Source of the DNA: a bacterium
GTDB taxonomy: Bacteria > Bdellovibrionota_C > UBA2361 > SZUA-149
Direction of reading: 5' to 3'
NCBI GenBank assembly: GCA_030433295.1
Contig: JAUIMJ010000002.1
Span: forward strand, 1 to 52,611
Length of the DNA: 52,611 nucleotides
The translations under genes were made by a program, and so were the position numbers. Below the pieces are notes generated by a model that saw only the letters and a program-made list of their open reading frames with translations, ran no database searches and was not told the DNA's origin. The stretch's first letter is position 1. Each line of letters starts with the position of its first letter. This document shows, piece after piece, positions 20,119 to 29,969 of this stretch.

Positions 20119-21381
20119 CTAAAAGCCGAAATCGAGCGTGACCTGACGAGCGCTGATAGATACTCGAATAACGCCCACCGACTTGTCGATAAACGTCGCC
20201 CGTTTATGGGTGAGAACCCCCGGGTCCCCCACCCTTTTGGCATACGCCTTAGTGATGGCTTCAAAAAACTCTCGTGCATCCTCTTCCGTGTCCCACGCAG
20301 TAAACCACTTGGCCCCGAGCCGACCACCTCCTTCGGATGAATAGAGCCCGATAGCATCACCAGCCCAGCCCGCAGAAGCTCGCGCAGCCTCACCGGCCTC
20401 CAGCCATGTAGATAGCAAGGTCGATATGAGGAACTCGCCAAGGCGATCGCTGTACCTGCGTTGACCAATCCCCGAGATGCTTTCGGGAAGATCAAAATAC
20501 TCAATGGCATGAGTACCACTCAGGTAGATATCCGGATGAAGGATCTGCTCCGTGGTGCCGGGGAGTTCTCGATACGCGCGATTTATACGCTTGTATCCCC
20601 CGTTCCTGAGCAGCGCATGAGCAAATCGTAAACCACTTGTGTATGGAAACACGAGACTGGCTCTTAGCGCCGGCGGACTCTCGGCTCCGGAGGCCTGTAA
20701 ACTCACGCCGGCAAGATACTCCGCGACAAAAGCAGATACGGATTCTCTTTTAGCCAGGGGAACTCCTCCCATTTTGGAAAAGCGATGATCAAGCATGACC
20801 AGCATGGCATCGCCCTCGATCAGGGCAGAACGCGCCATCAGTTCATCGCTGCTCAGATGCTCCAAGTCAAGAATACTCTCCAGGGTGAAGTGCTGGTCCT
20901 GCAACGCATGCGTTAACTCATGCACCGCAATCGGCATCTGCATCACCGAAGGGAGCCATCTCGCCATCGCATAGTACTCCCGATACGGATCGTAGTAACC
21001 GCCAAGCTGCTCCGTGTACAGGGCAATCAGGCCTTCACGGTATTTGAATGACCTGGGAATGAGGCCGATGAGTTTGTACACAGAACTCTCATGTTCCAGG
21101 CGAGCATCGGTGATTCTTTCCCGGATAGTTTGTACCAGGTAGGCTTCGACTTCATCCCTGCTCTGAAGCTTGCAGGGAACGCTTTTTACCACCGCCAGGC
21201 CACGAAGCTCGCTGGCCCGTTCGATTGCAGTTTTTGCTATTGCGCAATCATCGCCCTCGACAGCATGAGCCGAGTCCCACGAAAGTGAATTTAGAAGAGA
21301 GCTCAAAAAACACAGCACGAAACAGGATCGAAGAAAACACGAAGTAGGTGCGGAATGGGGCCAGGCGAAAGATGTCACCAC
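20119..21381 (-). CDS. Exported putative zinc metallopeptidase-like protein
   Basis: N-terminal hydrophobic signal; MPIAVHELTHALQDQHFTLE contains HExxH. Confidence 0.6.
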   Translation of the reverse strand: MVTSFAWPHSAPTSCFLRSCFVLCFLSSLLNSLSWDSAHAVEGDDCAIAKTAIERASELRGLAVVKSVPCKLQSRDEVEAYLVQTIRERITDARLEHESSVYKLIGLIPRSFKYREGLIALYTEQLGGYYDPYREYYAMARWLPSVMQMPIAVHELTHALQDQHFTLESILDLEHLSSDELMARSALIEGDAMLVMLDHRFSKMGGVPLAKRESVSAFVAEYLAGVSLQASGAESPPALRASLVFPYTSGLRFAHALLRNGGYKRINRAYRELPGTTEQILHPDIYLSGTHAIEYFDLPESISGIGQRRYSDRLGEFLISTLLSTWLEAGEAARASAGWAGDAIGLYSSEGGGRLGAKWFTAWDTEEDAREFFEAITKAYAKRVGDPGVLTHKRATFIDKSVGVIRVSISARQVTLDFGF

Positions 21382-21394
21382 TTCCTGACCTCGC

Positions 21395-21742
21395 TTACTT
21401 GTCCATAGCGGGGGTTATCGGGCGATATCTTTCTTCGGGGAGCATAGGACGTGGGGGAACGAGAACGCCCTGCTCTTTCACTTCTCGTTCACAGAGAGAA
21501 AGCCGACGATCGGAGAGTTCGACTACCTGCTCTAGCTCCTCAATCATCTCACGCATCCGGTTGCGCTGGGCGATCACATCTTCCTTGTAGCGCAAAGCCC
21601 TGTCCCGGGCCGCTATCGCACTTTCCTGCGCCTGAAGGGCAGTCATCTGATGAACCGGCTTTACCGCGGTGCGATGGCATGCGGAGATACCAATGAGCAG
21701 CATGAGTAAAATGACTTGATGAAACTGACGCGATGAGATCAT
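21395..21742 (-). CDS. Putative lipoprotein with coiled coil
   Basis: C-terminal part of ORF 21395..21910; start MISSRQFHQVILLMLLIGISACHR gives a lipobox. Confidence 0.6.
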   Translation of the reverse strand: MISSRQFHQVILLMLLIGISACHRTAVKPVHQMTALQAQESAIAARDRALRYKEDVIAQRNRMREMIEELEQVVELSDRRLSLCEREVKEQGVLVPPRPMLPEERYRPITPAMDK

Positions 21743-22090
21743 TCGAGCATCTTTGAAAGCCGGGCAAGCTACTTCGCTCCGGACTGTTAATGTAAAATTT
21801 TTCTGCACCACTTTATCCGATACTAGCACACATTCTGCCGAATCTCCTTCCCGGCTATGCTTGCTATCGAAAAAAAATAGAATATACTGCTTCCCAGAAT
21901 CTTCTAACATACCCGCAGCTGTTGATGCACCCTTTGATGATACACTCCCCTATGATCAGCTCCTCACGAGGCGTCCTTCCCCTTGGATTGCCATCTCTCA
22001 CTAGGAAAAATGCGTCTTCACGGCACGTGGCGGATTCCTTAAAAACTAACGGGGGAAAAACAACGACGGGGAAAACAGCAAAGAAGGCAT

Positions 22091-25000
22091 TTGCCAAAGG
22101 CCATACTCTGGCATGCCAGGAGAATTTCCATGCCCGCTAGCGCATCGAAAAAAACTCGTTCCTCCAGCCTCAGGGACGTTCTGCATCTGTGCGGTCTGAG
22201 ACAGAATAATCTCAAGAATATTGATATTGAACTCGAACACGATCTGCTCCACGTGGTTACCGGTGTTTCCGGTTCCGGTAAGTCCACGTTTGCCTTCGAC
22301 ACGATTTATGCAGAGGGTGGTCGAAGGTATATCGAGACCTTCAGTCCCTACACCCGACAGTTCCTCGATCGGCTCGAACGTCCCGACATGGATAGCATTG
22401 GCGGTGTTCGTCCCGCGCTTGCCCTCGAGCAAAGGAACCGGGTTACCTCTTCACGATCTACGGTAGGTACCGTTACTGAAATAAATGACTACCTCAAGGT
22501 GCTCTGGTCTCATCTTGCGCTGCTTCGCTGCAAAAAATGCGACAGCGTAGTAGAGCGTGACACCCCGTACACGGTCGCCACACAGATTGCAGAGAATCCA
22601 CTGATTCAGAAACATTCGCGCTTCCTGCTGTGCTTCCCTCTGAAGCTTTCCGGACTGGCCTCCGCCGAGGCCCTCGCCTCAACGCTGCGTGCTGAGGGCT
22701 TTTTGAGGTTCTTTGATGTGGCGAGTGGGGAAGTTAGGAAAGTCGACGATATCGACAAGGAAGTCTGCGATTCTAACAAGTCGCTTCTGATAGTCGTCGA
22801 TCGACTGAGCCTCGACTCAAAGGCGACGATGTCCAGGGATATGCGGGAGCGTTTGATTTCGAGTATTGTCCAGGCATTTTCTTTCGGACACGGAAGACTC
22901 GAAATACTGATACCCGACGCAGACGCTGAGCGTCTGCAGTTTGCGCAGGGTCTGCGCTGCCCGAGCTGCGATACGAAATACGATTCCCCTCGCCCTTCCC
23001 TGTTCTCATTCAACAGCCCCCTGGGGGCCTGCAGCGAATGCACGGGCTTTGGTAAGACTCTGGAGATCGATCCCGATCTTTGCGTTCCGGACCAGCGCAA
23101 ATCTATCAATGAGGGGGCAATTGTCTGTTGGGACACCGACGCGACAAAAGTACAGCTGCGACGCCTGAAAACCTTCTGCGCTGAAAATGATATCGACATG
23201 GATGTGCCATGGCGCTCCCTCTCGGCAAAAACTCGTGAAACACTTTTGCACGGCCCCGAGACAAAGCAGGCATACAAAGGACTGTATGCCTGGTTTAAAA
23301 AACTGGAGCGGAAGCGACATCGCATGCATGTCCGAGTGCTGCTCAGTCGTTACCGAAGTGAACGAACCTGCACCAAGTGCGGGGGAACGCGGATCGTCAG
23401 GGAAGCGCTCCAGTACCGAATTCTCGAACGCACCATTGCTGATGTCTGGCAGTTGCCGCTCGACCAGTGCCTGGCATTCTTTGAAGAAGTCATCGAGAAG
23501 GATACGCCTGACCCGGTGCTGCTCGTGGTTCTGGAAGAAGTCCGCAGCAGACTGGCATACCTCTGTGAGATCGGTCTTTCGTACTTAACGCTGGATCGAC
23601 AATCGCGCTCTCTCTCTGGCGGCGAAAGCCAGAGGGTAAACCTCACCGCTATCCTCGGCGCTCAATTGGTCAACACCATGCTCGTCCTCGATGAGCCGAC
23701 AATCGGGCTACATACAAGGGATACCCAACGCCTGCTCGGCACTCTGAAGGCGCTTCGAGATCGGGGAAATACCCTGGTAGTCGTAGAGCATGATACGGAA
23801 GTAATTGCACAGGCAGATCAGGTTATTGATATCGGTCCGGAATCGGGTCGCTCCGGTGGGGAGATACTCTTTCAGGGAAGCGTCGATGCCCTTGCCGAGG
23901 TAGAGAATTCTCTCACCGCACGTTATCTCTACAAAGAAATACCTCATGTCAGAGAAGCCCGGCCCCGCAAGAAATCGGCAAAAAAATTATCCGTGAAAAA
24001 TGCGCGGGCTCACAACCTGGATAATATCGATGTCGATATTCCATTGCATTCCCTGGTCGTGCTCTCTGGCATCAGCGGCTCCGGAAAGTCTACCCTCGTT
24101 AACCTTTGCCTCCATGATGCCTACAGAAAACTGCGACGTGGCGCATCTGAGAGCGCGTTTAAGAAAAATCCGGACGCGGCAATAGACTCCCTCAAGGGCA
24201 TACAGCATATCGATGATATCGTTCTTATCGACCAGAGTCCTATCGGGAAATCCCCCCGCTCCAATCCTGCGACCTACAGTAAGGCCTGGGACAGCATACG
24301 TGAGTGTCTCGCCGAGACCGAGGCAGCTCAGCAACTGGGGCTCAGTAAATCCGCCTTCTCCTTTAACGTTGAAGGCGGACGATGTCCGGTGTGTTCTGGT
24401 GCGGGGCAAATTCGAGTGGAAATGCAGTTTCTCGCCGATGTTTTTGTCGAATGCGAGGCCTGCGGAGGGACGCGCTTTCAGGATAGCGTTCTTGGAGTAC
24501 GATTTGCCGGGAAAAACGTAGTCGAACTCCTCGAGACAAGCCTTCAGGAGACTATAGCGCTTTTTTCTGATGTGGCCGACTCTGCTCGTGCGGAGAAAGT
24601 CACGACGGCGCTTAAACCTCTGGTCGATTTAGGGCTTGGATACCTGACCCTGGGCCATCCGCTCAACGAAGTTTCCGGTGGTGAAGCGCAGCGTATTAAA
24701 CTTGCGTCGTACCTGAATCCTAAAGTAACTGAGCAATGTCTCTTTATTCTGGACGAGCCAACAACCGGCCTGCACCCCCACAACGTCCAGGATTTACTGC
24801 GCTCCTTTGATCAGCTTCTTGCGCAGGGCCACTCAATACTTTGCGTAGAACATAATCTGGACATCATTCAACAGGCGGACTGGATTATAGATCTCGGGCC
24901 GGACGGAGGAGACAAGGGAGGACGAATTGTCGCCCAGGGACAGCCGTCAGATCTGATGAAGAAGCCTGATGATTTCCCGGAATCCGCGACCGTCGCTCTT

Positions 25001-27667
25001 CTTGTCGATAAGGAACCTCCCCGACAATCATCCGCAGTGCCGGTGAAAGCAAAGAGCTCAAAGCGAAGAAACAAGGAAACGCAGTCTGTCCACATCTCGG
25101 GTGCCCGGCAGAACAACCTCAAAGAGGTGTCTACGAGTATTCCCCATAATGTAATGAGCGTCATCACGGGAGTTTCCGGTTCCGGTAAGTCCACACTGGC
25201 CTTTGATATCGTGTTCGCTGAGGGGCAACGAAGGTTTATCGACTGTCTCTCACCATATGCCCGACAGTATATCAAGCAGCTAAGTCGGGCAGACGTTGAC
25301 CGAGTCCACTGCATTCCGCCAACAGTAGCGATATCTCAAAAGACTTCGCCGCCCATGGGGGTCTCGACTATCGCGACTCTTACTGAACAATACCAGTACC
25401 TGCGTCTGCTTTTTTCGAAGCTGGGAACTCAGCATTGCGTACATGATGGGGCTGAAATAACTGGCCGTTCTCCGGGAACTATTACCGGAGACATCATCAA
25501 GCAGTTTGGAAGCAAGCCAATACTCGTCTTTGCTCCCGTGGTTTCCGGGCGCAAGGGCTATTATAACGAACTCTTCAATCGAGCGCTTCGCGCGGAAATT
25601 TTTGAAGCAAAAATAGACGGGGAAATGCGCAGCCTCGAAGCAGACATGCGTCTTGAGAGACACAAGCTGCACTATATCTCCCTCAAAGTTGCGTCATTTT
25701 CCAATCCCAAGAAGAATGCGGATCTGCTGCAACAGGCAGTTCAACAATGCCTCGTGCTCGGCAATGGCATGCTGGAGGTATATCAGGGAGATCCCTACGG
25801 CGAAGCGGCGGTGTTCAATATTGACCGCGTATGCCCCAGCTGTCGAAGGGGATACAGAGAACTTGATCCTCAGGACTTTTCATTTCGTAGCGCACGAGGA
25901 GTCTGCACTACGTGCAGTGGCAGAGGAAGCCTGCCAGTAAGAGGCAGTGAGTTTGAGCAAAAGCAGTGCCCGGATTGTCAGGGTGCCCGGATCGGCGCTA
26001 TCGGACGTAGTGTTACCGTCGGCGGAAAGAAGATTCACGAACTGACACAAATGACCGCACCGGAACTCCTTTCTTTTCTGCAACAACTGGAGTTCCCTCA
26101 ACGGCTTAACCCCGTGGCCGAACCCATTACCTTTGAGCTGATTAATCGCCTCCAGGTTCTCGTACGCGTCGGTCTGGACTACCTGCAGCTAGACCGCGAT
26201 GCGACGAGTATTTCAGGGGGCGAAGCGCAGCGCCTGCGATTAGCGAAAGCTCTCGGAGCCCCGCTCACGGGTGTCTGCTACATCCTAGATGAACCCAGTA
26301 TTGGCCTGCATCCAAGAGATCATTCTCAACTCATTGAAACGCTACATGGCTTGCGTGATGCCGGTAATACCGTTGTCGTGGTGGAGCATGACGAAGATAC
26401 TATCCGTGAAGCAGATCACGTGATCGATATTGGTCCGCGTGGAGGTGCTCAGGGTGGAACTCTCGTGTATGAGGGGCCAATCGACGGCCTGGAGGACTGT
26501 CCTCAATCACTCACCGGCCAGGCCTTGCGTGAGCGAAGTCAGGGAACTGCTATCTCCTTCTCAAAACGGGTACCGAAGAAAAAAGACATGATGATCCTCA
26601 AAGGAGCTCGTGCAAACAACTTGAAAGAGGTGACAGCAAGCATCCCTAAAAACGCCCTTACCGTGATAGCTGGTGTCTCGGGTGCGGGAAAAAGTTCCTT
26701 GCTGCACAGCACTCTTGTTCCCGCGATTGTCGAAGCTTTTGAAGGAGAGGCCGAGCGCAAAAAGTTCTATCCGCGCACCTGGGACTCCCTTGACGGCATT
26801 GACGGTCTTGAGAGCTTTACTGAAATCGATCAGTCTCCTGTGAGCCGAACCCCGACCTCAACGCCCGCCTCGTATCTCGGCATTTTCGACCAGATCAGAA
26901 AAGTATACGCCCTTCTCCCGGAAGCGAAGGCTCAGGGCTGGACCGCTAGTCATTTCTCCTTCAATACCGGTAAGGGCAAGTGCAGTGAATGCGGTGGTCG
27001 AGGATACATCACAATTCCGATGAGCTTCCTGCCGGATGCGACGACCAACTGTGAGGTCTGCCGCGGTAAACGCTACAACGAACAAACCCTCGACGTTCTT
27101 TATCAGGGATTTTCAATTGGCGATTTACTCCAGAAGACGTTTACGGAGGCGCGAAGTATTCTTTCCAACCATTCGAAAATCTGTCGCACGCTCGATTACG
27201 TGCTGGAGCTTGGACTTGGCTATCTCACCCTTGGCCAACCCACACACACTCTTTCCGGGGGTGAGGCACAAAGAATTAAAATTGCCCGGGAACTGGGTCG
27301 ACGTGACGCAAGCAACACTCTGTATGTGCTGGATGAGCCGACAATTGGTTTGCACATGGTTGATGTGGAAAAGCTGCTGAGCGTATTGCGCAAGCTCGTT
27401 GAAAAAGGGAATACGGTAGTCGTCATTGAGCACAATATGGACATTATCCGGGCAGCAGACTATCTTTTGGAGATGGGGCCTGACGCGGGTGATAAAGGCG
27501 GACGCATTCTGTACTCCGGCCCGCCCAAAGGATTGAGCAAGGGATCGAAAAAGACGCCCACGAAGCAGTTTTTAGAACTAGAGGTGGAGCGTGTTCCCTC
27601 TGCTGCCGTTCTCAGCAAAAACGGTGGAGCCTCAAAGACGAACTCGATTAAGCAAAGAGTAGGATAG
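22091..27667 (+). CDS. uvrA: Tandem-fused excinuclease ABC subunit A (double UvrA, 1858 aa)
   Basis: Four Walker A motifs (GVSGSGKSTFAF, GISGSGKSTLVN, GVSGSGKSTLAF, GVSGAGKSSLLH), four signatures (LSGGESQR, VSGGEAQR, ISGGEAQR, LSGGEAQR), two C-terminal zinc modules. Start may be MPASASKK (about 22130). Confidence 0.96.
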   Translation: MPKAILWHARRISMPASASKKTRSSSLRDVLHLCGLRQNNLKNIDIELEHDLLHVVTGVSGSGKSTFAFDTIYAEGGRRYIETFSPYTRQFLDRLERPDMDSIGGVRPALALEQRNRVTSSRSTVGTVTEINDYLKVLWSHLALLRCKKCDSVVERDTPYTVATQIAENPLIQKHSRFLLCFPLKLSGLASAEALASTLRAEGFLRFFDVASGEVRKVDDIDKEVCDSNKSLLIVVDRLSLDSKATMSRDMRERLISSIVQAFSFGHGRLEILIPDADAERLQFAQGLRCPSCDTKYDSPRPSLFSFNSPLGACSECTGFGKTLEIDPDLCVPDQRKSINEGAIVCWDTDATKVQLRRLKTFCAENDIDMDVPWRSLSAKTRETLLHGPETKQAYKGLYAWFKKLERKRHRMHVRVLLSRYRSERTCTKCGGTRIVREALQYRILERTIADVWQLPLDQCLAFFEEVIEKDTPDPVLLVVLEEVRSRLAYLCEIGLSYLTLDRQSRSLSGGESQRVNLTAILGAQLVNTMLVLDEPTIGLHTRDTQRLLGTLKALRDRGNTLVVVEHDTEVIAQADQVIDIGPESGRSGGEILFQGSVDALAEVENSLTARYLYKEIPHVREARPRKKSAKKLSVKNARAHNLDNIDVDIPLHSLVVLSGISGSGKSTLVNLCLHDAYRKLRRGASESAFKKNPDAAIDSLKGIQHIDDIVLIDQSPIGKSPRSNPATYSKAWDSIRECLAETEAAQQLGLSKSAFSFNVEGGRCPVCSGAGQIRVEMQFLADVFVECEACGGTRFQDSVLGVRFAGKNVVELLETSLQETIALFSDVADSARAEKVTTALKPLVDLGLGYLTLGHPLNEVSGGEAQRIKLASYLNPKVTEQCLFILDEPTTGLHPHNVQDLLRSFDQLLAQGHSILCVEHNLDIIQQADWIIDLGPDGGDKGGRIVAQGQPSDLMKKPDDFPESATVALLVDKEPPRQSSAVPVKAKSSKRRNKETQSVHISGARQNNLKEVSTSIPHNVMSVITGVSGSGKSTLAFDIVFAEGQRRFIDCLSPYARQYIKQLSRADVDRVHCIPPTVAISQKTSPPMGVSTIATLTEQYQYLRLLFSKLGTQHCVHDGAEITGRSPGTITGDIIKQFGSKPILVFAPVVSGRKGYYNELFNRALRAEIFEAKIDGEMRSLEADMRLERHKLHYISLKVASFSNPKKNADLLQQAVQQCLVLGNGMLEVYQGDPYGEAAVFNIDRVCPSCRRGYRELDPQDFSFRSARGVCTTCSGRGSLPVRGSEFEQKQCPDCQGARIGAIGRSVTVGGKKIHELTQMTAPELLSFLQQLEFPQRLNPVAEPITFELINRLQVLVRVGLDYLQLDRDATSISGGEAQRLRLAKALGAPLTGVCYILDEPSIGLHPRDHSQLIETLHGLRDAGNTVVVVEHDEDTIREADHVIDIGPRGGAQGGTLVYEGPIDGLEDCPQSLTGQALRERSQGTAISFSKRVPKKKDMMILKGARANNLKEVTASIPKNALTVIAGVSGAGKSSLLHSTLVPAIVEAFEGEAERKKFYPRTWDSLDGIDGLESFTEIDQSPVSRTPTSTPASYLGIFDQIRKVYALLPEAKAQGWTASHFSFNTGKGKCSECGGRGYITIPMSFLPDATTNCEVCRGKRYNEQTLDVLYQGFSIGDLLQKTFTEARSILSNHSKICRTLDYVLELGLGYLTLGQPTHTLSGGEAQRIKIARELGRRDASNTLYVLDEPTIGLHMVDVEKLLSVLRKLVEKGNTVVVIEHNMDIIRAADYLLEMGPDAGDKGGRILYSGPPKGLSKGSKKTPTKQFLELEVERVPSAAVLSKNGGASKTNSIKQRVG

Positions 27668-28407
27668 TGGAATCCAAGCCGACGTTTGAAGCGATTCGTA
27701 GTCGTTCCTCAGCTCGACAGTTCTCCAGTAGAAAAGTCGATGAACGGCTGTTGTTCGAATTGCTGGACCTGAGCAACAGGGCTCCAAGCGGATACAACCT
27801 GCAGCCGTGGGAGTTCGTCATAGTTCGTGATGAAGAGCTGCGAGGACTACTCAGCCACGTGGCCTTTCAACAGAGGCAGGTTAAAGAGGCACCGGTCACG
27901 GTCGTTTTTGTAGCAGATCCCCTTGCCTGGAAAACGACCTACCCACGGATTCTCTCGGACAGCGTTGCCGCAGGACTTATCGCAGATGACTACGCGCTTA
28001 TCAGTCAGAAGAACGTCAATCAGCATTTTCGTCTCGGGCCATTCGGACTGTATGGATTGCTCAAAAAAATGAGCGAACCGCTACGTCGACTACGACGGCC
28101 GACGGCACGCCACCTTGGAACGAGCGACGAAACAATCGCCTATGTGAATGCGCAATGCATGCTTGCTGCAGCGACCTTTATGCTGGCGGCTCAGAGCGTT
28201 GGTTTGCACACCTGCCCTATGGAGGGATTTGACCCCGAACGGATCAAAAGGTTGTTGGCAATCCCAATGCATATGAGCGTACCGATCATCATACCGCTCG
28301 GCTATCTCGTTGACGGAGAAGAGGTCGAAATCTCATATCGCATTCCTACCGTTGAAAAAGCTCGGGTCGACCTCTTCCCCAATCAGCTTTCTCTCCTTAA
28401 GAAATAG
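27667..28407 (+). CDS. Nitroreductase family protein
   Basis: GTG start overlapping uvrA stop; FEAIRSRSSARQFSSRKVDERLLFELLDLSNRAPSGYNLQPWEFVIVRDEE. Confidence 0.92.
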   Translation: MESKPTFEAIRSRSSARQFSSRKVDERLLFELLDLSNRAPSGYNLQPWEFVIVRDEELRGLLSHVAFQQRQVKEAPVTVVFVADPLAWKTTYPRILSDSVAAGLIADDYALISQKNVNQHFRLGPFGLYGLLKKMSEPLRRLRRPTARHLGTSDETIAYVNAQCMLAAATFMLAAQSVGLHTCPMEGFDPERIKRLLAIPMHMSVPIIIPLGYLVDGEEVEISYRIPTVEKARVDLFPNQLSLLKK

Positions 28408-28410
28408 GCA

Positions 28411-28446
28411 AAAAAAAACGGCGGCATCCTCGATTGGACACCGCCG
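28411..28446 (-). terminator. Rho-independent terminator for the 28467..29903 gene
   Basis: On minus strand CGGCGGTGTCC-AATCGA-GGATGCCGCCG followed by nine T. Confidence 0.85.
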
Positions 28447-28466
28447 CTGTATTCGTCAGTATGTGC

Positions 28467-29852
28467 CTATTCCCAGGCTCGTATCTTGTTTCGGAACAGC
28501 TTCAGTTTTCCGAATACCGCACCCTGGTTCTTCTCGAAATACGAAGCGAAGATTACCAGGCTGGTTCCGGCTACTGCCAGTGTCAGCCATGGGCTGATGC
28601 TCAGGGCATCTACCGCATAGACGACATGGTAGAAGAGGCCAATAGCAAGACTGATAGCACCGGCAAAAAACGTCGCTCTGTTCTCGAAGGTAAATGCAAA
28701 GATCAAAGTAATCGCAGAAACCAGGATACAGAATGTCGCCGAAGCAATTCCCGGATAAAAGGCCAACTGAATCACGCCTGCGGGTGCGCAAATCATTGCC
28801 GCCACCTTTCTGTATGTTTCTCCGCTACTGATCGTCAGGTAAGAGACAAAAAGAAGGAAGGCCGCAATCGGAACGATTGACATCGGAATATAGAGTATAT
28901 CAATCGGGGCTCCGAAAATTTCAGCATCCGCCACAGAAAAGATAGTACCGTCCAACAACAACATCCAGCTAAACGCTGCGGGAAACATCGACACTCCTTG
29001 AATGAATGAGCCAAATTCTTGAGAGTTCGTCAACTTCGGAACGTAGTAAAACATCGCAACAAAGATCATTGCGAGCGCCGAAGAAAACAGAAGCACATGA
29101 TTCGGATACAGCGCTACACTTCGCCCAATCAGCAAGAACACCGGAACCAGTGGTAAGAAACGTGCCACTCTCCCTTCTCTTGTTTTCAGGGCGGAGGCGC
29201 TGGAGAAAAGAAAGGAATCAGCAAAGGCCGCAAATGCCGTTCCGAGGACAGCAATAATCGCAATGGAAACACCATCCCGTGTCGGTATGAGCAGTAGCGC
29301 ATTGGTAGCGATATACACGCCCGTGAGACGCTTTGCCTCGAGGCGAGCCAGAGAAGAGAACCCGAGATAGGCGATCGGTATTAAGACTACTCCGGCGAGC
29401 ACCATGGTGACCCACACACTCAAGCCAGAGGGAGCGGTGTAAATCGCAAGGTTCCTCACATAGGACGAGTACCCGGCAAACAGCTCCTGATGGTTCTCAA
29501 TAAATCTAGAGAACAAGAGGGCCCCCAATTGGACAAAGTGTGCCGGAAGAAACGCCGTGGCAATCGCAAAGAAGGTTCGGGCACCCTTGGTCTCTTTCAA
29601 ATAAAGGCCGCAGAAAATTCCAGCCATCGAAAGCACAAAGGTAAAACCCAGGAAGCTATAGTAGCGAATCATGGAATCAAGACCCACCCATCGCTGCAGC
29701 AGAAATGAGAGTGCTGAGCTTATGAGAATCGCCGCGCCGACAAAACGTACGATACTGGCAAATGAGGTCCACTTATCCTCGCCGACCTCCGCGGAGCTAT
29801 CAGCATTCTCTGCTTCAAGCAGTGCTGCATCTACTTCAGAAACTGTATTCAT
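28467..29852 (-). CDS. Multi-TM membrane protein (possibly DUF2157-like)
   Basis: Within ORF 28467..29903; start MNTVSEVDAALLE at 29852 with GAGGAAG upstream; FVGAAILISSALSFLLQRW and ten or more TM segments. Confidence 0.75.
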   Translation of the reverse strand: MNTVSEVDAALLEAENADSSAEVGEDKWTSFASIVRFVGAAILISSALSFLLQRWVGLDSMIRYYSFLGFTFVLSMAGIFCGLYLKETKGARTFFAIATAFLPAHFVQLGALLFSRFIENHQELFAGYSSYVRNLAIYTAPSGLSVWVTMVLAGVVLIPIAYLGFSSLARLEAKRLTGVYIATNALLLIPTRDGVSIAIIAVLGTAFAAFADSFLFSSASALKTREGRVARFLPLVPVFLLIGRSVALYPNHVLLFSSALAMIFVAMFYYVPKLTNSQEFGSFIQGVSMFPAAFSWMLLLDGTIFSVADAEIFGAPIDILYIPMSIVPIAAFLLFVSYLTISSGETYRKVAAMICAPAGVIQLAFYPGIASATFCILVSAITLIFAFTFENRATFFAGAISLAIGLFYHVVYAVDALSISPWLTLAVAGTSLVIFASYFEKNQGAVFGKLKLFRNKIRAWE

Positions 29853-29871
29853 AGTACTTCCTCGAAAAATC

Positions 29872-29889
29872 GCCCGCCCAGAGGCGGGC
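29872..29889 (-). terminator. Hairpin/possible attenuator between the pspA-like gene and the membrane gene
   Basis: Minus strand GCCCGCC-TCTG-GGCGGGC then GATTTTTCGAGGAAG. Confidence 0.45.
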
Positions 29890-29969
29890 TTATTGTGTGT
29901 CACCAGATATGAAATCTGCCCTGGAGCAGTCCCTGGATAAAATCATGCTATGTGTATCCGGAGACTGCT

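Noticed and set aside
22606-23325. 239-aa minus ORF inside uvrA
   Set aside because: Antisense to conserved UvrA sequence, no recognisable domain.
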